Part shown: positions 1 to 7,674 of the stretch, one piece after another
Layout: every line of letters begins with the position of its first letter
How positions within the stretch are numbered: position 1 is the stretch's first letter
From: an uncultured Chitinophaga sp.
Lineage (GTDB): Bacteria; Bacteroidota; Bacteroidia; Chitinophagales; Chitinophagaceae
Direction of reading: 5' to 3'
Assembly: GCF_937874145.1 (NCBI RefSeq)
Contig: NZ_CALNBI010000310.1
Coordinates: 1-15,356 of the forward strand
Length of the DNA stretch: 15,356 bases
Translations under genes and position numbers: made by a program
The notes under the pieces: generated by a model
The model's input: the letters and a program-made list of their open reading frames with translations, nothing else
Database searches by the model: none
What the model was told of the DNA's origin: nothing

Positions 1-2355
1 CACGGGAAGGATTCCGTGCTGCAGTCTATCCGCTCCATGCTGCAAAAGGCGCCTGCCGACTATGCGGCGAAATACAAGGAGCATGGTGTTGCCAATGAGC
101 AGGACGGCCTGATGGATGAGATGCTGCGCACAATCCGCCACACCCGGGACTTCCTCAAAACCCCGCTGGACACGGTTGCGATATACCGGGAGCTGGCGTC
201 TGTCCGTCAGCGTTATGCCACCGCCGGCGACGGTATTTTCACCAATACCGGGTCGTTGCAAACGGAGCGGAACCTTACCACTTCTTACAAACTGATCCAC
301 GAATTGCTGGGGCGCGTCCAGGTGTATAAAATACAGGTAGATGCCTACAAGAAGCGCCTGGTGGGTTTCCGGCACGACTTCGATTCCATCGCCAGCAATC
401 CCAACCTGTATGCGACGCCCGCGGATTCCGCGGAGTTCATGCACCTGCTCCGGAAATTGTACGTGGTGGGCCGGGAAGTGGGGCCGATCGACAGTGCGCT
501 GAGCGCTTCGCTCCGCAACGCCCAGCATGCCAAAGACCAGCTCGATATCGTGGTGTACGACCTGCAATCCTCGCTGGAACAGATCGAACGGTATGAAAAG
601 GAATTGTCGCGGCAAACCTTCGAGCGGGAAGTGGGCAGCCTGGGCCTGCCGCCGGCAAATGCCCGTCCTTTCCGGGAAATCCTGGCGCAGTCGGTGGAAA
701 AGAACCGGCTGATCCTGTGGTTTTATATACAGAATAATGCGGGGAAGATCGCGATACTGTTGGTGCTGACGGCTTTCTGCATCGTTTTCCTGCGGACGCT
801 CCGCGGGAAAGTGAAAACCAGCGGCCTGCTGCGCGATGATTTCAACGGGCAGCTCGTATTGCGGTTCCCGGTGTTGTCGGCAATTTTGATCGTCGTCAGC
901 ATCTTCCAGTTTATTTTCCCCGATCCGCCCTGGGTTTTCAATAGCTTGCTCTGGGTGATCGCCTCGGCCTGCCTGACGGTCATCTTTAATCAGTTCATCA
1001 CGGCGTACTGGATGCGTTTCTGGTGGTTGATGTGGCTGTTGTTCCTGCTGGCCTGCGGGGATTTTCTCCTGTTGCAGGCTTCCCGGTCCGAGCGCTGGTT
1101 CATGCTGGGGCTCGCCATCGGCGGCATGCTGGTGGGCGGATGGTACCTCGCAAGGGGGCGCCGGGAGGAGTTGCGGGAGAAATGGATCATCTATTTCATG
1201 TATTGCATCGTGGGGGTGGAGCTGTTGTCTGTCATCGCCAACCTCACGGGGCGTTTCAACCTGGCGAAGGCGCTGATGGCCAGCGGGTTCATCAGCGTTA
1301 TTATCGCCATCATGTTCCTGTGGACGGTGCGCCTGATCAATGAAGCGCTGCAGCTGGCTTCCAAAATATACCAGATGCCGGAACGCCAGCTGTTCTTCGT
1401 GAACTTCGCGGCAGTGGGGCAAAAGGCGCCGCGTTTCTTCTATTTCTTCCTCATCATCGGCTGGTTCATCCTTTTCGCCCGCACGTTCTATGCATTTAAA
1501 CTCGTGACCGAGCCGGTGAAGGATTTCCTCATGAGTGACCGTACCATCGGCACATATACCTTTTCATTTTTCAGCGTGCTGGCGTTTTTCGTCATTTTGA
1601 TATTGTCGTCCGTCGTATCCAGGATCGTGTCGTTCTTCGCGTCCGACAAATCGGGGCACCCGGCGGAAAGCGGCGGGCCGGCGGGACTGGGGAGCTGGTT
1701 GCTCGTGGTCAGGATCTTTATTTTCGTGCTGGGATTACTGCTGGCGTTTGCCGTGGCGGGTATCCCGCTCGACCGCGCCACCTTTGTCATGGGCGCGCTG
1801 GGCGTAGGGATCGGCTTCGGGTTGCAGACGCTTGTCAATAACCTGGTGAGCGGTGTGATCCTGGCGTTCGAGAAGCCGCTCAACGTGGGGGATTTCGTGG
1901 AAGTGAAAGGTAAATCCGGAACCGTGAAATCCATCGGCTTCCGCAGCAGCCTCCTCCAGACGCTGGAAGGCGGCCACCTCGTAATCCCCAACGGGGAACT
2001 GCTGAACGATGAGCTCATCAACTGGAACATCCAGAAGTCGGTTCGCCGCAACGAACTGACGGTAGGCGTATCTTATGATTCCGACCTGGAAAAGGTGGAA
2101 GGGGTATTGCATTTGTTGCTGAAGGAGAATAGTCATGTGCTCAAAACGCCGGAGCCGGTGATCTGGGCTTCGGAGTTCGGGGACAGCGCGATATTGATCG
2201 AGGTGTACTTCTGGACGGTGGGGCTGCGCCCCGGCAGGGTCGCAAAAAGCGAGCTGATCTTCGCCATTCACAAAGCTTTTAAGGAAGCAGGGGTCGTTAT
2301 CCCCTTCCCGCAGCGCGACCTGCACATCAAACGTGATGATGATTCATCCGACTGA
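1..2355 (+). CDS. MscS-family mechanosensitive ion channel, large multi-TM type (5' end missing)
   Basis: This is a membrane channel expected to open under membrane tension and release solutes during osmotic downshock. The reading frame is open from base 1, so the real start and signal peptide lie upstream; the GTG at 16 is only the first internal start-like codon. The first ~240 residues are hydrophilic and helical, consistent with a periplasmic coiled-coil domain. About eleven hydrophobic segments follow (roughly nt 730-1875), the MscK/YbiO-like layout. The MscS core is clear: the pore helix with GALGVGIGFGLQ and VNNLVSG (from nt 1792), EKPLNVGDFVEV, then VIPNGELLN in the beta domain and IPFPQRDLHIK near the C-terminus. 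It ends at TGA 2353-2355. Seen: motifs and topology by eye. Known: the family's gating role. Ion preference and physiological trigger cannot be read. Confidence in the family is high. Confidence 0.95.
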   Translation, partial: HGKDSVLQSIRSMLQKAPADYAAKYKEHGVANEQDGLMDEMLRTIRHTRDFLKTPLDTVAIYRELASVRQRYATAGDGIFTNTGSLQTERNLTTSYKLIHELLGRVQVYKIQVDAYKKRLVGFRHDFDSIASNPNLYATPADSAEFMHLLRKLYVVGREVGPIDSALSASLRNAQHAKDQLDIVVYDLQSSLEQIERYEKELSRQTFEREVGSLGLPPANARPFREILAQSVEKNRLILWFYIQNNAGKIAILLVLTAFCIVFLRTLRGKVKTSGLLRDDFNGQLVLRFPVLSAILIVVSIFQFIFPDPPWVFNSLLWVIASACLTVIFNQFITAYWMRFWWLMWLLFLLACGDFLLLQASRSERWFMLGLAIGGMLVGGWYLARGRREELREKWIIYFMYCIVGVELLSVIANLTGRFNLAKALMASGFISVIIAIMFLWTVRLINEALQLASKIYQMPERQLFFVNFAAVGQKAPRFFYFFLIIGWFILFARTFYAFKLVTEPVKDFLMSDRTIGTYTFSFFSVLAFFVILILSSVVSRIVSFFASDKSGHPAESGGPAGLGSWLLVVRIFIFVLGLLLAFAVAGIPLDRATFVMGALGVGIGFGLQTLVNNLVSGVILAFEKPLNVGDFVEVKGKSGTVKSIGFRSSLLQTLEGGHLVIPNGELLNDELINWNIQKSVRRNELTVGVSYDSDLEKVEGVLHLLLKENSHVLKTPEPVIWASEFGDSAILIEVYFWTVGLRPGRVAKSELIFAIHKAFKEAGVVIPFPQRDLHIKRDDDSSD

Positions 2356-2452
2356 TTTTCAGTTATTTATCAAATATTTGCGCTATCCGTCACAATCCGG
2401 GGAAAAATAAACTCCCGTTGCTTATTTTGTGAGGATCAGATTCAACCACGTT

Positions 2453-2476
2453 GTGGAAACGTAGACGCGTTCCCAC
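2453..2476 (+). other. Inverted repeat (hairpin) in leader of the heme-dehydrogenase lipoprotein gene
   Basis: GTGGAAACG (2453-2461) pairs with CGTTCCCAC (2468-2476) around the loop TAGACG, with one A.C mismatch. It ends 17 bases before the ATG at 2494 and is followed by T/A-rich sequence (ATTTATTTATTA). It could be a weak terminator for the channel gene, a 5' UTR hairpin, or a protein-binding site. The sequence alone does not decide. No clear -33/-7 promoter pair was found in 2356-2493; the best -7-like string is TATTTTG at 2423-2429. Confidence 0.35.
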
Positions 2477-2493
2477 CAGATTTATTTATTACC

Positions 2494-5199
2494 ATGCGTA
2501 TACCTGGAATTTCCCTGTTGAAATGCTTACCGGTGGTGATGGCTGCGTGCCTGGCCGGAGCATCTTCCTGCAACGAGCGGCCGGTGCGGCCCTCAGATCC
2601 TAAGACGGACAAATTGAAATTGCCCGATGGCTTTGTAGCGGAACACCTGTTCAGCCCCTCCGACAGCGGGCGCGGCTCCTGGGTGGCGATGACGTTCGAC
2701 GACAAGAACCGCCTCATCGTATCCGATCAGTTCGGCGCACTTTACCGGCTGAAACTCCCGCCTATCGGGGCCGACAGTACACAGAAAGTGAGCATCGAGC
2801 CCCTGGGCCTCGGGAAAGACACCATTCCCGGAACGGATTCGGTGCGCACGAAAGTGACGATGGGCTTTGCACAAGGGTTGCTGTATGCTTTCAACAGCCT
2901 GTATGTGATGGTGAACCACAACGGCAACAAAGAATTCGAAAAAGGCAGCGGGCTCTACCGGCTGCAGGATACGGACGGCGACGACCAGTTCGACAAGATC
3001 ACGCTCCTCAAAGCGATGGAGGGATCCGGTGAGCACGGTCCGCACAGCATCATCCTGGCGCCAGACGGCAAATCCATTTACCTCATCGCCGGCAACCATA
3101 CCCTGGCGCCGGAAATGGACGCTTATATGCTGCCGAAGAACTGGCAGGAAGACAACCTGATCCCCCGCATGGTGGACCCTAACGGTCATGCCGTACACGT
3201 AAAGCCCCCCGGCGGCTGGATCGCCAACATCGATCCGGAAGGCAGGCACTGGGAGTTTGTGAGCGGCGGTTACCGCAATCCGTTCGACATTGCATTCAAC
3301 GACGCGGGCGATCTCTTCACCTATGATTCCGACATGGAATGGGATTTCGGCCTGCCCTGGTACCGGCCAACGCGGATCTGCCACGCCACCGGCGGGAGCG
3401 ATTTCGGCTGGCGGACAGGTACCATGAAGTGGTCGGCCACGTACCCGGATAACCTGCCGCCCGTGATCAATATCGGCCAGGGTTCGCCTACCAACCTCGT
3501 TTATGGCGGCAAGGCGCGTTTCCCGGAGAAATACCGCAAATCGATGTTCGCGTTCGACTGGAGCTTCGGCATCGTGTATGCCCTGCAGCTGCAGCCCGAC
3601 GGGGCTTCGTATAAAGCCACGGGCGAGGAGTTTATTTCCGGTTCCCCGCTGCCGTTGACCGACGGTGTGATCGGGCCCGACGGCGCTTTGTACTTCCTTA
3701 CAGGCGGCCGCAGGCTGGAATCCGATCTGTACCGCGTGTATCATGAAAAAGCGGATGACTATACACAACCTTTACCGGCTGCTACGCCAACCGCTGAGAA
3801 TACGCTGCGCCGCCAGCTGGAGCAATATCATCATGGCCCCAACCCCGCGGCTGTGGAAGCAGCTTTGCCGCAGCTGAAGCACCCCGACCGTTTCGTGCGG
3901 TATGCTGCGCGCATCGCCCTCGAACATCAACCGGTGGAGCAATGGCAGGATAAGGTATTGGCGCAAACAGAACCGCTGGCGGTGATCAACGGCGTGCTGG
4001 CGCTGGCCCGGCAGGGCAATCCCGCCGTGCGCGACGCGCTCCTCAGCAAATTGCAGCTGATCGATCTGTCCAAATTATCCGAAGCAGAGAAAATTGACGC
4101 GATCCGTACGGCGGAAGTGACCGTTTCCAGGATGGGTAAACCGGAAGGCGCGGCCGCCATTTCGCTGGCCGCCTGGTTGCAACCCTATTTCCCGGCTCCC
4201 ACCAATGAACTGAACCGCCTGTTGAGTAAAGTGCTGGTATATATCGACGCGCCCGGCGCCGTGGGTACCACAGTAGCGCTGATGGCCGCCGCGAAAGACG
4301 ATACCACCACCAGCCAGTCCCTGCTGTCCTCTTCCGATCTCATCATGCGCAACCCGCAATACGGGATGACGATCGCGGGGATGCTCGCCAAAATTCCGCC
4401 GGCGCAACAAACCTATTACGCCACCGTGCTGTCAGGCGCCAAAACCGGCTGGGACGATTCCCTGCGGCAGCAATACTTTAAATGGTACGCCAATGCCTTC
4501 GGTTACCAGGGCGGCAACAGCTTCGTGGGATATATCAACAACGCCAGGACCAACGCGCTGGCATTGGTGCCTAAAGAACAGTTCGCACAACTGAACGCGC
4601 TCTCCGGCGACTCCATCGTGAAAGGCGGCGGCAAGTTTACCGCGGCTTCCGGCGTACAGCCCAAAGGGCCGGGCCGTAACTGGAAGGTAGAGGAAGCGGT
4701 GAAGTTTGTGGACAGCATCGGATTTGCAGCCAGCAATTTCGAACAGGGGAAAGCCATGTTCGACGCCACGCTCTGTTCCAAATGTCATACCGTGGCAGGG
4801 CAGGGTGGCGTGGCCGGACCGGACCTCACGCAGCTGGGCACACGTTTCAGCAATAAAGACATCCTCGAATCGATCATCGACCCGAACAAAACCATTTCGG
4901 ACCAATACGGCGCCACTGTTTTCTACCTGAAAGAAGGCGGCAGTATCATGGGCAGATTGACGAACGAAGACGATGAGCAATATTTCGTCTCGCAGAATCC
5001 TTTCTCGCCGCACGATATCCGCAAGGTGCCGAAAAAGAGCGTGACCAAGACAAGGGTTTCGGAAGTATCGCCCATGCTGCCGGGCATGATCAACCGCCTG
5101 AGCCCCCAGGAGCTGGTGGACCTCATGGCATTCCTGAAATCCGGCGGCAATGCGAAAGACACGATCTTTTCCAATAACAGCCGTTCCGCCAGCCGTTAA
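2494..5199 (+). CDS. Heme-binding (CxxCH) membrane-bound dehydrogenase-like lipoprotein
   Basis: This 901-residue exported protein resembles the putative membrane-bound dehydrogenases first described in Planctomycetes/Verrucomicrobia (TIGR02604-type N-terminus, TIGR02603-type heme domain). The N-terminus is a lipoprotein signal with Cys26 (ASSC) as the probable lipidated residue; Cys19 is an alternative. Residues ~40-425 look like a beta-propeller, with GEHGPHSI, SGGYRNPFDIAFN and ATGGSDFGWR as the family-like blocks. Residues ~440-720 are alpha-helical, HEAT-like. The C-terminal ~150 residues carry a c-type heme site, C761-S-K-C764-H765. Met865 (or Met861) before LSPQELVDLMAFL is the likely second iron ligand. 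The probable role is oxidation of a sugar or alcohol at the cell envelope, passing electrons through the heme; substrate and cofactor are unknown. It stands alone between a leader hairpin and a strong terminator. Family confidence is high; the reaction is inferred. Confidence 0.88.
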   Translation: MRIPGISLLKCLPVVMAACLAGASSCNERPVRPSDPKTDKLKLPDGFVAEHLFSPSDSGRGSWVAMTFDDKNRLIVSDQFGALYRLKLPPIGADSTQKVSIEPLGLGKDTIPGTDSVRTKVTMGFAQGLLYAFNSLYVMVNHNGNKEFEKGSGLYRLQDTDGDDQFDKITLLKAMEGSGEHGPHSIILAPDGKSIYLIAGNHTLAPEMDAYMLPKNWQEDNLIPRMVDPNGHAVHVKPPGGWIANIDPEGRHWEFVSGGYRNPFDIAFNDAGDLFTYDSDMEWDFGLPWYRPTRICHATGGSDFGWRTGTMKWSATYPDNLPPVINIGQGSPTNLVYGGKARFPEKYRKSMFAFDWSFGIVYALQLQPDGASYKATGEEFISGSPLPLTDGVIGPDGALYFLTGGRRLESDLYRVYHEKADDYTQPLPAATPTAENTLRRQLEQYHHGPNPAAVEAALPQLKHPDRFVRYAARIALEHQPVEQWQDKVLAQTEPLAVINGVLALARQGNPAVRDALLSKLQLIDLSKLSEAEKIDAIRTAEVTVSRMGKPEGAAAISLAAWLQPYFPAPTNELNRLLSKVLVYIDAPGAVGTTVALMAAAKDDTTTSQSLLSSSDLIMRNPQYGMTIAGMLAKIPPAQQTYYATVLSGAKTGWDDSLRQQYFKWYANAFGYQGGNSFVGYINNARTNALALVPKEQFAQLNALSGDSIVKGGGKFTAASGVQPKGPGRNWKVEEAVKFVDSIGFAASNFEQGKAMFDATLCSKCHTVAGQGGVAGPDLTQLGTRFSNKDILESIIDPNKTISDQYGATVFYLKEGGSIMGRLTNEDDEQYFVSQNPFSPHDIRKVPKKSVTKTRVSEVSPMLPGMINRLSPQELVDLMAFLKSGGNAKDTIFSNNSRSASR

Positions 5200-5243
5200 T
5201 GTGAATCAAGTTCAGTAAAAGCAATCAGCAACAAAATACAGCA

Positions 5244-5271
5244 GGCCGCCCTCCCCGGGGCGGCCTTTTTT
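5244..5271 (+). terminator. Rho-independent terminator after the heme-dehydrogenase gene
   Basis: GGCCGCCC (5244-5251) pairs perfectly with GGGCGGCC (5258-5265) around a 6-base loop, followed directly by six T residues (5266-5271). It sits 45 bases after the TAA of the lipoprotein gene and reads on the plus strand. Confidence 0.92.
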
Positions 5272-5299
5272 ACGCGCGGCATTCCTTAACTTAGCTTTT
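5266..5299 (+). promoter_or_regulatory. Weak candidate promoter for the oxidoreductase / 4-TM pair
   Basis: TAGCTTTT (5292-5299) differs by one base from the Bacteroidetes -7 consensus TAnnTTTG. Twenty bases upstream lies only a TTTT (part of the preceding terminator's T-run) where TTTG would be expected. The start codon at 5318 would follow a very short leader. It is plausible because a terminator separates this pair from the gene upstream, but the match is weak. Confidence 0.3.
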
Positions 5300-5317
5300 A
5301 AATAAAAACAGACAGAC

Positions 5318-6172
5318 ATGGTGAAAGCATTTTTAGGAATGGGCCTGCTGGGATCGAATTTCGTGACGGCGATGCTGGAAAAAGGCGATAAAGTGAATAT
5401 CTGGAACCGCAGCCCGGAAAAGGCGGCCGCCCTGGAATCCCTGGGCGCGCAAGTCTTCGCTACCCCGGCGCGCGCCGTGCAGGGGGCGGCGGTAGTGCAT
5501 GTTACCCTGAAAGACGATCAGAGCATCGATGAGGTACTGGCGGCAGCCGAATCCGGCCTTCAACCCGGAACCATCATCATCGACCATACCACCACGACCA
5601 AAGACGGCGCCGTTACGCGTACGAAAGCCTGGAAGGAAAAAGGATTCACCTATCTGCACGCGCCCGTGTTCATGGGCCCTGCCAATGCGCGCGACAGCAG
5701 CGGCTACATGCTTGTGTCCGGCGATCAGGCGGTCATTGAGCAGGTAAAACCGCTGCTGGAAAAAATGACCGGCCAACTCGTGAACCTGGGACCGGAAGAA
5801 GGAAAAGCTGCGGCGATGAAGCTGGTCGGCAATTGCTTTTTGGTAGCTTTCACCGCCGGCCTGCGCGATACCTTTGCACTGGCAACCTCGCTGGGGCAGG
5901 ACGCGCGCGATATCAGCGGACTTTTCGATATCTGGAACCCCGCGCAGATGCTGCCCGTCCGCATCCGCCGCATGAGCGCCGGTGATTATTCAAAACCTTC
6001 ATGGGAGTTGGACATGGCCCGGAAAGACACGCAGATTTTCATCGATTCCGTACAACAATCCGGCGGCCACCTGGCGATCATGCCCGCCATCGCCGCTTTG
6101 ATGGATGAATGGATCGGCAAGGGCTTCGGGCGCAGCGACTGGAACGTAATTGCGAAAGACGTAGCGAAATAA
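5318..6172 (+). CDS. NAD(P)-dependent oxidoreductase, beta-hydroxyacid dehydrogenase (HIBADH-like) family
   Basis: This 284-residue cytoplasmic enzyme has the family's usual length. A Rossmann fold begins at the N-terminus with G7-M-G9-L-L-G12. The second strand ends in N30-R31-S32; an Arg there usually means NADP(H) preference. The catalytic Lys of the family is present as K168 with N172 (MKLVGN). The substrate-side motifs are unusual: the family's DxPVSGG loop reads H114-A-P-V-F-M-G-P121, and the D-x-S-T-x-x-P segment reads DHTTTTKDG (89-97). It is therefore expected to oxidise or reduce a 3-hydroxy-acid-like compound, but probably not 3-hydroxyisobutyrate itself. ATG 5318 is the only sensible start, because the Rossmann strand begins immediately. 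The stop overlaps the next start (TAATG), so the two genes are probably co-translated. Fold and chemistry are fairly certain; the substrate is unknown. Confidence 0.88.
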   Translation: MVKAFLGMGLLGSNFVTAMLEKGDKVNIWNRSPEKAAALESLGAQVFATPARAVQGAAVVHVTLKDDQSIDEVLAAAESGLQPGTIIIDHTTTTKDGAVTRTKAWKEKGFTYLHAPVFMGPANARDSSGYMLVSGDQAVIEQVKPLLEKMTGQLVNLGPEEGKAAAMKLVGNCFLVAFTAGLRDTFALATSLGQDARDISGLFDIWNPAQMLPVRIRRMSAGDYSKPSWELDMARKDTQIFIDSVQQSGGHLAIMPAIAALMDEWIGKGFGRSDWNVIAKDVAK

Positions 6173-6573
6173 TGAGGATCGCATTAAACGATATTCCCGG
6201 TTTGCGGAAAGTCCTCTGGGCAGACGTATTCCTCGGCGGCGCCACCGGCATTGCCGGGCTGGCGTTGTACGGATGGTGGAGCCGCTTCCTGGGGCTGCCG
6301 GTGAAACTGGTGCTCGTTGTTGCGGCGGTGACGGGCTTGTATGCTTTGTTTGCGCTGAGCCTGGTGATCATGAAACCGATCCAGGGGCGGAAGGTGCGGT
6401 GGCTGGTAGTGGCGAACTGGGTCTGGACGGTGGTGAGCGTGGGATTGCTGCTGTATTATTTCAGCGGGGCCACGGTTTTCGGGAAAGCTTTCCTCGTGCT
6501 GCAGATCGTTGTGGTGGGAGGGCTTGCATGGCTGGAAGGGCGCCATCTGGGTAAAAACACGGCGGACGTGTAA
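6172..6573 (+). CDS. Small four-TM membrane protein of unknown function, coupled to the oxidoreductase
   Basis: This 133-residue protein is chosen to start at ATG 6172, whose A is the last base of the upstream TAA. An earlier in-frame ATG at 6109 would overlap the upstream gene by 64 bases and is unlikely. Four hydrophobic helices lie at about residues 14-35, 43-66, 76-97 and 103-121, with short loops; the end is soluble. Conserved-looking polar positions within the membrane region are W16-A-D18, A24-T25-G26, N82-W-V-W85 and E122. The pattern resembles a widespread group of short 4-TM proteins of unknown function; that resemblance is from memory, not a search. One-base stop/start overlap implies translational coupling with the oxidoreductase, so a shared process is likely, but none can be named. 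Confidence 0.8.
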   Translation: MRIALNDIPGLRKVLWADVFLGGATGIAGLALYGWWSRFLGLPVKLVLVVAAVTGLYALFALSLVIMKPIQGRKVRWLVVANWVWTVVSVGLLLYYFSGATVFGKAFLVLQIVVVGGLAWLEGRHLGKNTADV

Positions 6574-6612
6574 CTTCCTGTAACGGGGATCGTTTAATTG
6601 AAAACTCCCTTT

Positions 6613-7131
6613 ATGAAATTCAGGATCTACGCACTGTTATGGGTTGCCCTGGTTGGTTTATTGGCTGGTTGCAGGAAAGATAAGAACGAAAATGGAAATG
6701 AATACGAAAGCAGCCGCCAGGCCTGGTCAAACTTCAGGAACACTTCGGGAAATTCATACCGTTATATGGCTACAACCGCCAGCTGGACCGGCTTCGGAAC
6801 GGAAACCACCATCACTGTTACGGCAGGGAAGGTCACGGAGAGAAAGTATGTACTGTTCGAAATCAATGGCGGTACAGGACAAAGGACCGACCGGGAAACC
6901 TGGACGGAGACCGGCGCAGCGATCGGCTCCCATGAAGCCGGGGAGCCTGCCATTACACTGGATGAGGTTTACAGCAAGGCGAAGAATGAATGGTTGAAGA
7001 AAAGAGATAATGCCGAGATTTACTTCGAAGCAAAAAACAATGGGATGATCTCGATGGCGGGGTATCGGGAAAAAGAATGCGTGGATGATTGTTTTATAGG
7101 GATCAAAATCGGATTGATACAGAAATTGTAA
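6613..7131 (+). CDS. Small lipoprotein, unknown function (DUF6174-like layout)
   Basis: This 172-residue protein starts at ATG 6613. A TTG at 6598 is in frame, but ATG gives a classic short positive N-region, hydrophobic core and lipobox LLAG-C20. After a charged linker (RKDKNENGNE) come a Trp and NSYRY, a strand region with ITVTAGKVTERKY, then TLDEVYSKA and a final segment GMISMAGYREKEC with two Cys residues near the end. The order of Trp/Tyr-rich start, 'V..GkV', 'TldEvy' and 'GmIsmaGY' recalls small lipoproteins annotated as DUF6174; this is an analogy, not a proven match. It is expected to be anchored in the periplasm or outer membrane. It lies 39 bases after the 4-TM gene on the same strand and may be read through from it. 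It ends at a strong terminator. Confidence 0.82.
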   Translation: MKFRIYALLWVALVGLLAGCRKDKNENGNEYESSRQAWSNFRNTSGNSYRYMATTASWTGFGTETTITVTAGKVTERKYVLFEINGGTGQRTDRETWTETGAAIGSHEAGEPAITLDEVYSKAKNEWLKKRDNAEIYFEAKNNGMISMAGYREKECVDDCFIGIKIGLIQKL

Positions 7132-7148
7132 ACCATTCCAATATATGA

Positions 7149-7186
7149 ATCGGTCCGCTCCAAAAGGGGCGGACCGATGTGTTTTT
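7149..7186 (+). terminator. Rho-independent terminator after the small lipoprotein gene
   Basis: A 13-base-pair stem forms between 7149-7161 and 7166-7178 (core CGGTCCGC/GCGGACCG, one T.G wobble), closed by the tetraloop AAAA (7162-7165). It is followed by GTGTTTTT (7179-7186). It begins 18 bases after the stop codon at 7131. Confidence 0.92.
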
Positions 7187-7191
7187 ACTAC

Positions 7192-7221
7192 TTGCAATTA
7201 TTAAGGCAATCTCCTACCTTG
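7192..7221 (+). promoter_or_regulatory. Candidate promoter for the small secreted protein gene
   Basis: TTG at 7192-7194 and TACCTTG at 7215-7221, 20 bases apart, approximate the Bacteroidetes -33/-7 pair (TTG, TAnnTTTG) with a base missing in the T-run. The pair lies just after a terminator and 18 bases before the ATG at 7239, where a promoter is required. Confidence 0.35.
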
Positions 7222-7238
7222 AAATACAAATTCCCGAA

Positions 7239-7673
7239 ATGAACACCCGAATCAGTTTATCCCTTGCCCTCCTGCTCATTTGTTCTGCCACATTTTGCAA
7301 AGCCCAGTCCGTTGCGGATACTGCAGCCATCAGGAAATTGCTGACCGGCGTCTGGAAACAGGATTTCCGGATGAAAGCCAATCACACCTTGTTTACACGA
7401 CCGGGCCATCCGGGCGTATTGAAGGATACCTTGGATGGTTACCGGTTAAATTTCCGGCAGGATTACCTGACGGATGACAATTCGATCAGCGGTGAGAAGT
7501 TCGCCTACCGCATCCGGCAGGACAGTGTCATCGTTATCGCGGAAAAGTATTTCCTCAAAATTGAAAAACTAACGAAAGATTCCCTGGTGTACCGGATGGC
7601 TTTTTACGCGGATTTCAAATTCAATGAAAAGCCGCTTGCCCTGAACAGGTATCACTGTCACCGGCTGAAGTAG
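7239..7673 (+). CDS. Small secreted protein, lipocalin-like pattern, unknown function
   Basis: This 144-residue protein starts at ATG 7239, which is followed at once by a signal peptide (basic MNTR, hydrophobic core, cleavage near FCKAQ). The mature part begins with DTAAIRKLLTGVWKQ and continues as alternating short beta strands (FRMKANHTLFT, YRLNFRQDY, FAYRIRQDSVIVI, YFLKIEKLTKDSLVYRM). A 'LLTGVW' opening followed by strands ending in a 'tkDSLvyrm'-type segment is the pattern of small Bacteroidota lipocalin-like beta-barrel proteins. I propose that fold with low certainty and cannot name a ligand. Its own promoter is likely, since a terminator precedes it. It converges on the minus-strand TlpA-like gene with one base between the two stop codons, and no separate terminator lies between them. 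Confidence 0.8.
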   Translation: MNTRISLSLALLLICSATFCKAQSVADTAAIRKLLTGVWKQDFRMKANHTLFTRPGHPGVLKDTLDGYRLNFRQDYLTDDNSISGEKFAYRIRQDSVIVIAEKYFLKIEKLTKDSLVYRMAFYADFKFNEKPLALNRYHCHRLK

Positions 7674-7674
7674 C

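Noticed and set aside
1735..2325. 196-codon minus-strand frame inside the MscS gene
   Set aside because: It lies opposite the best-conserved MscS motifs and shows no signal, domain or start context.
2593..3768. 391-codon open frame on the minus strand inside the heme-dehydrogenase gene
   Set aside because: The plus-strand protein has clear motifs throughout. The antisense frame has no recognisable domain and is explained by GC-rich codon bias.
6109..6171. Earlier start for the 4-TM protein
   Set aside because: It would overlap the oxidoreductase by 64 bases and add polar residues; the TAATG start gives a normal membrane protein.
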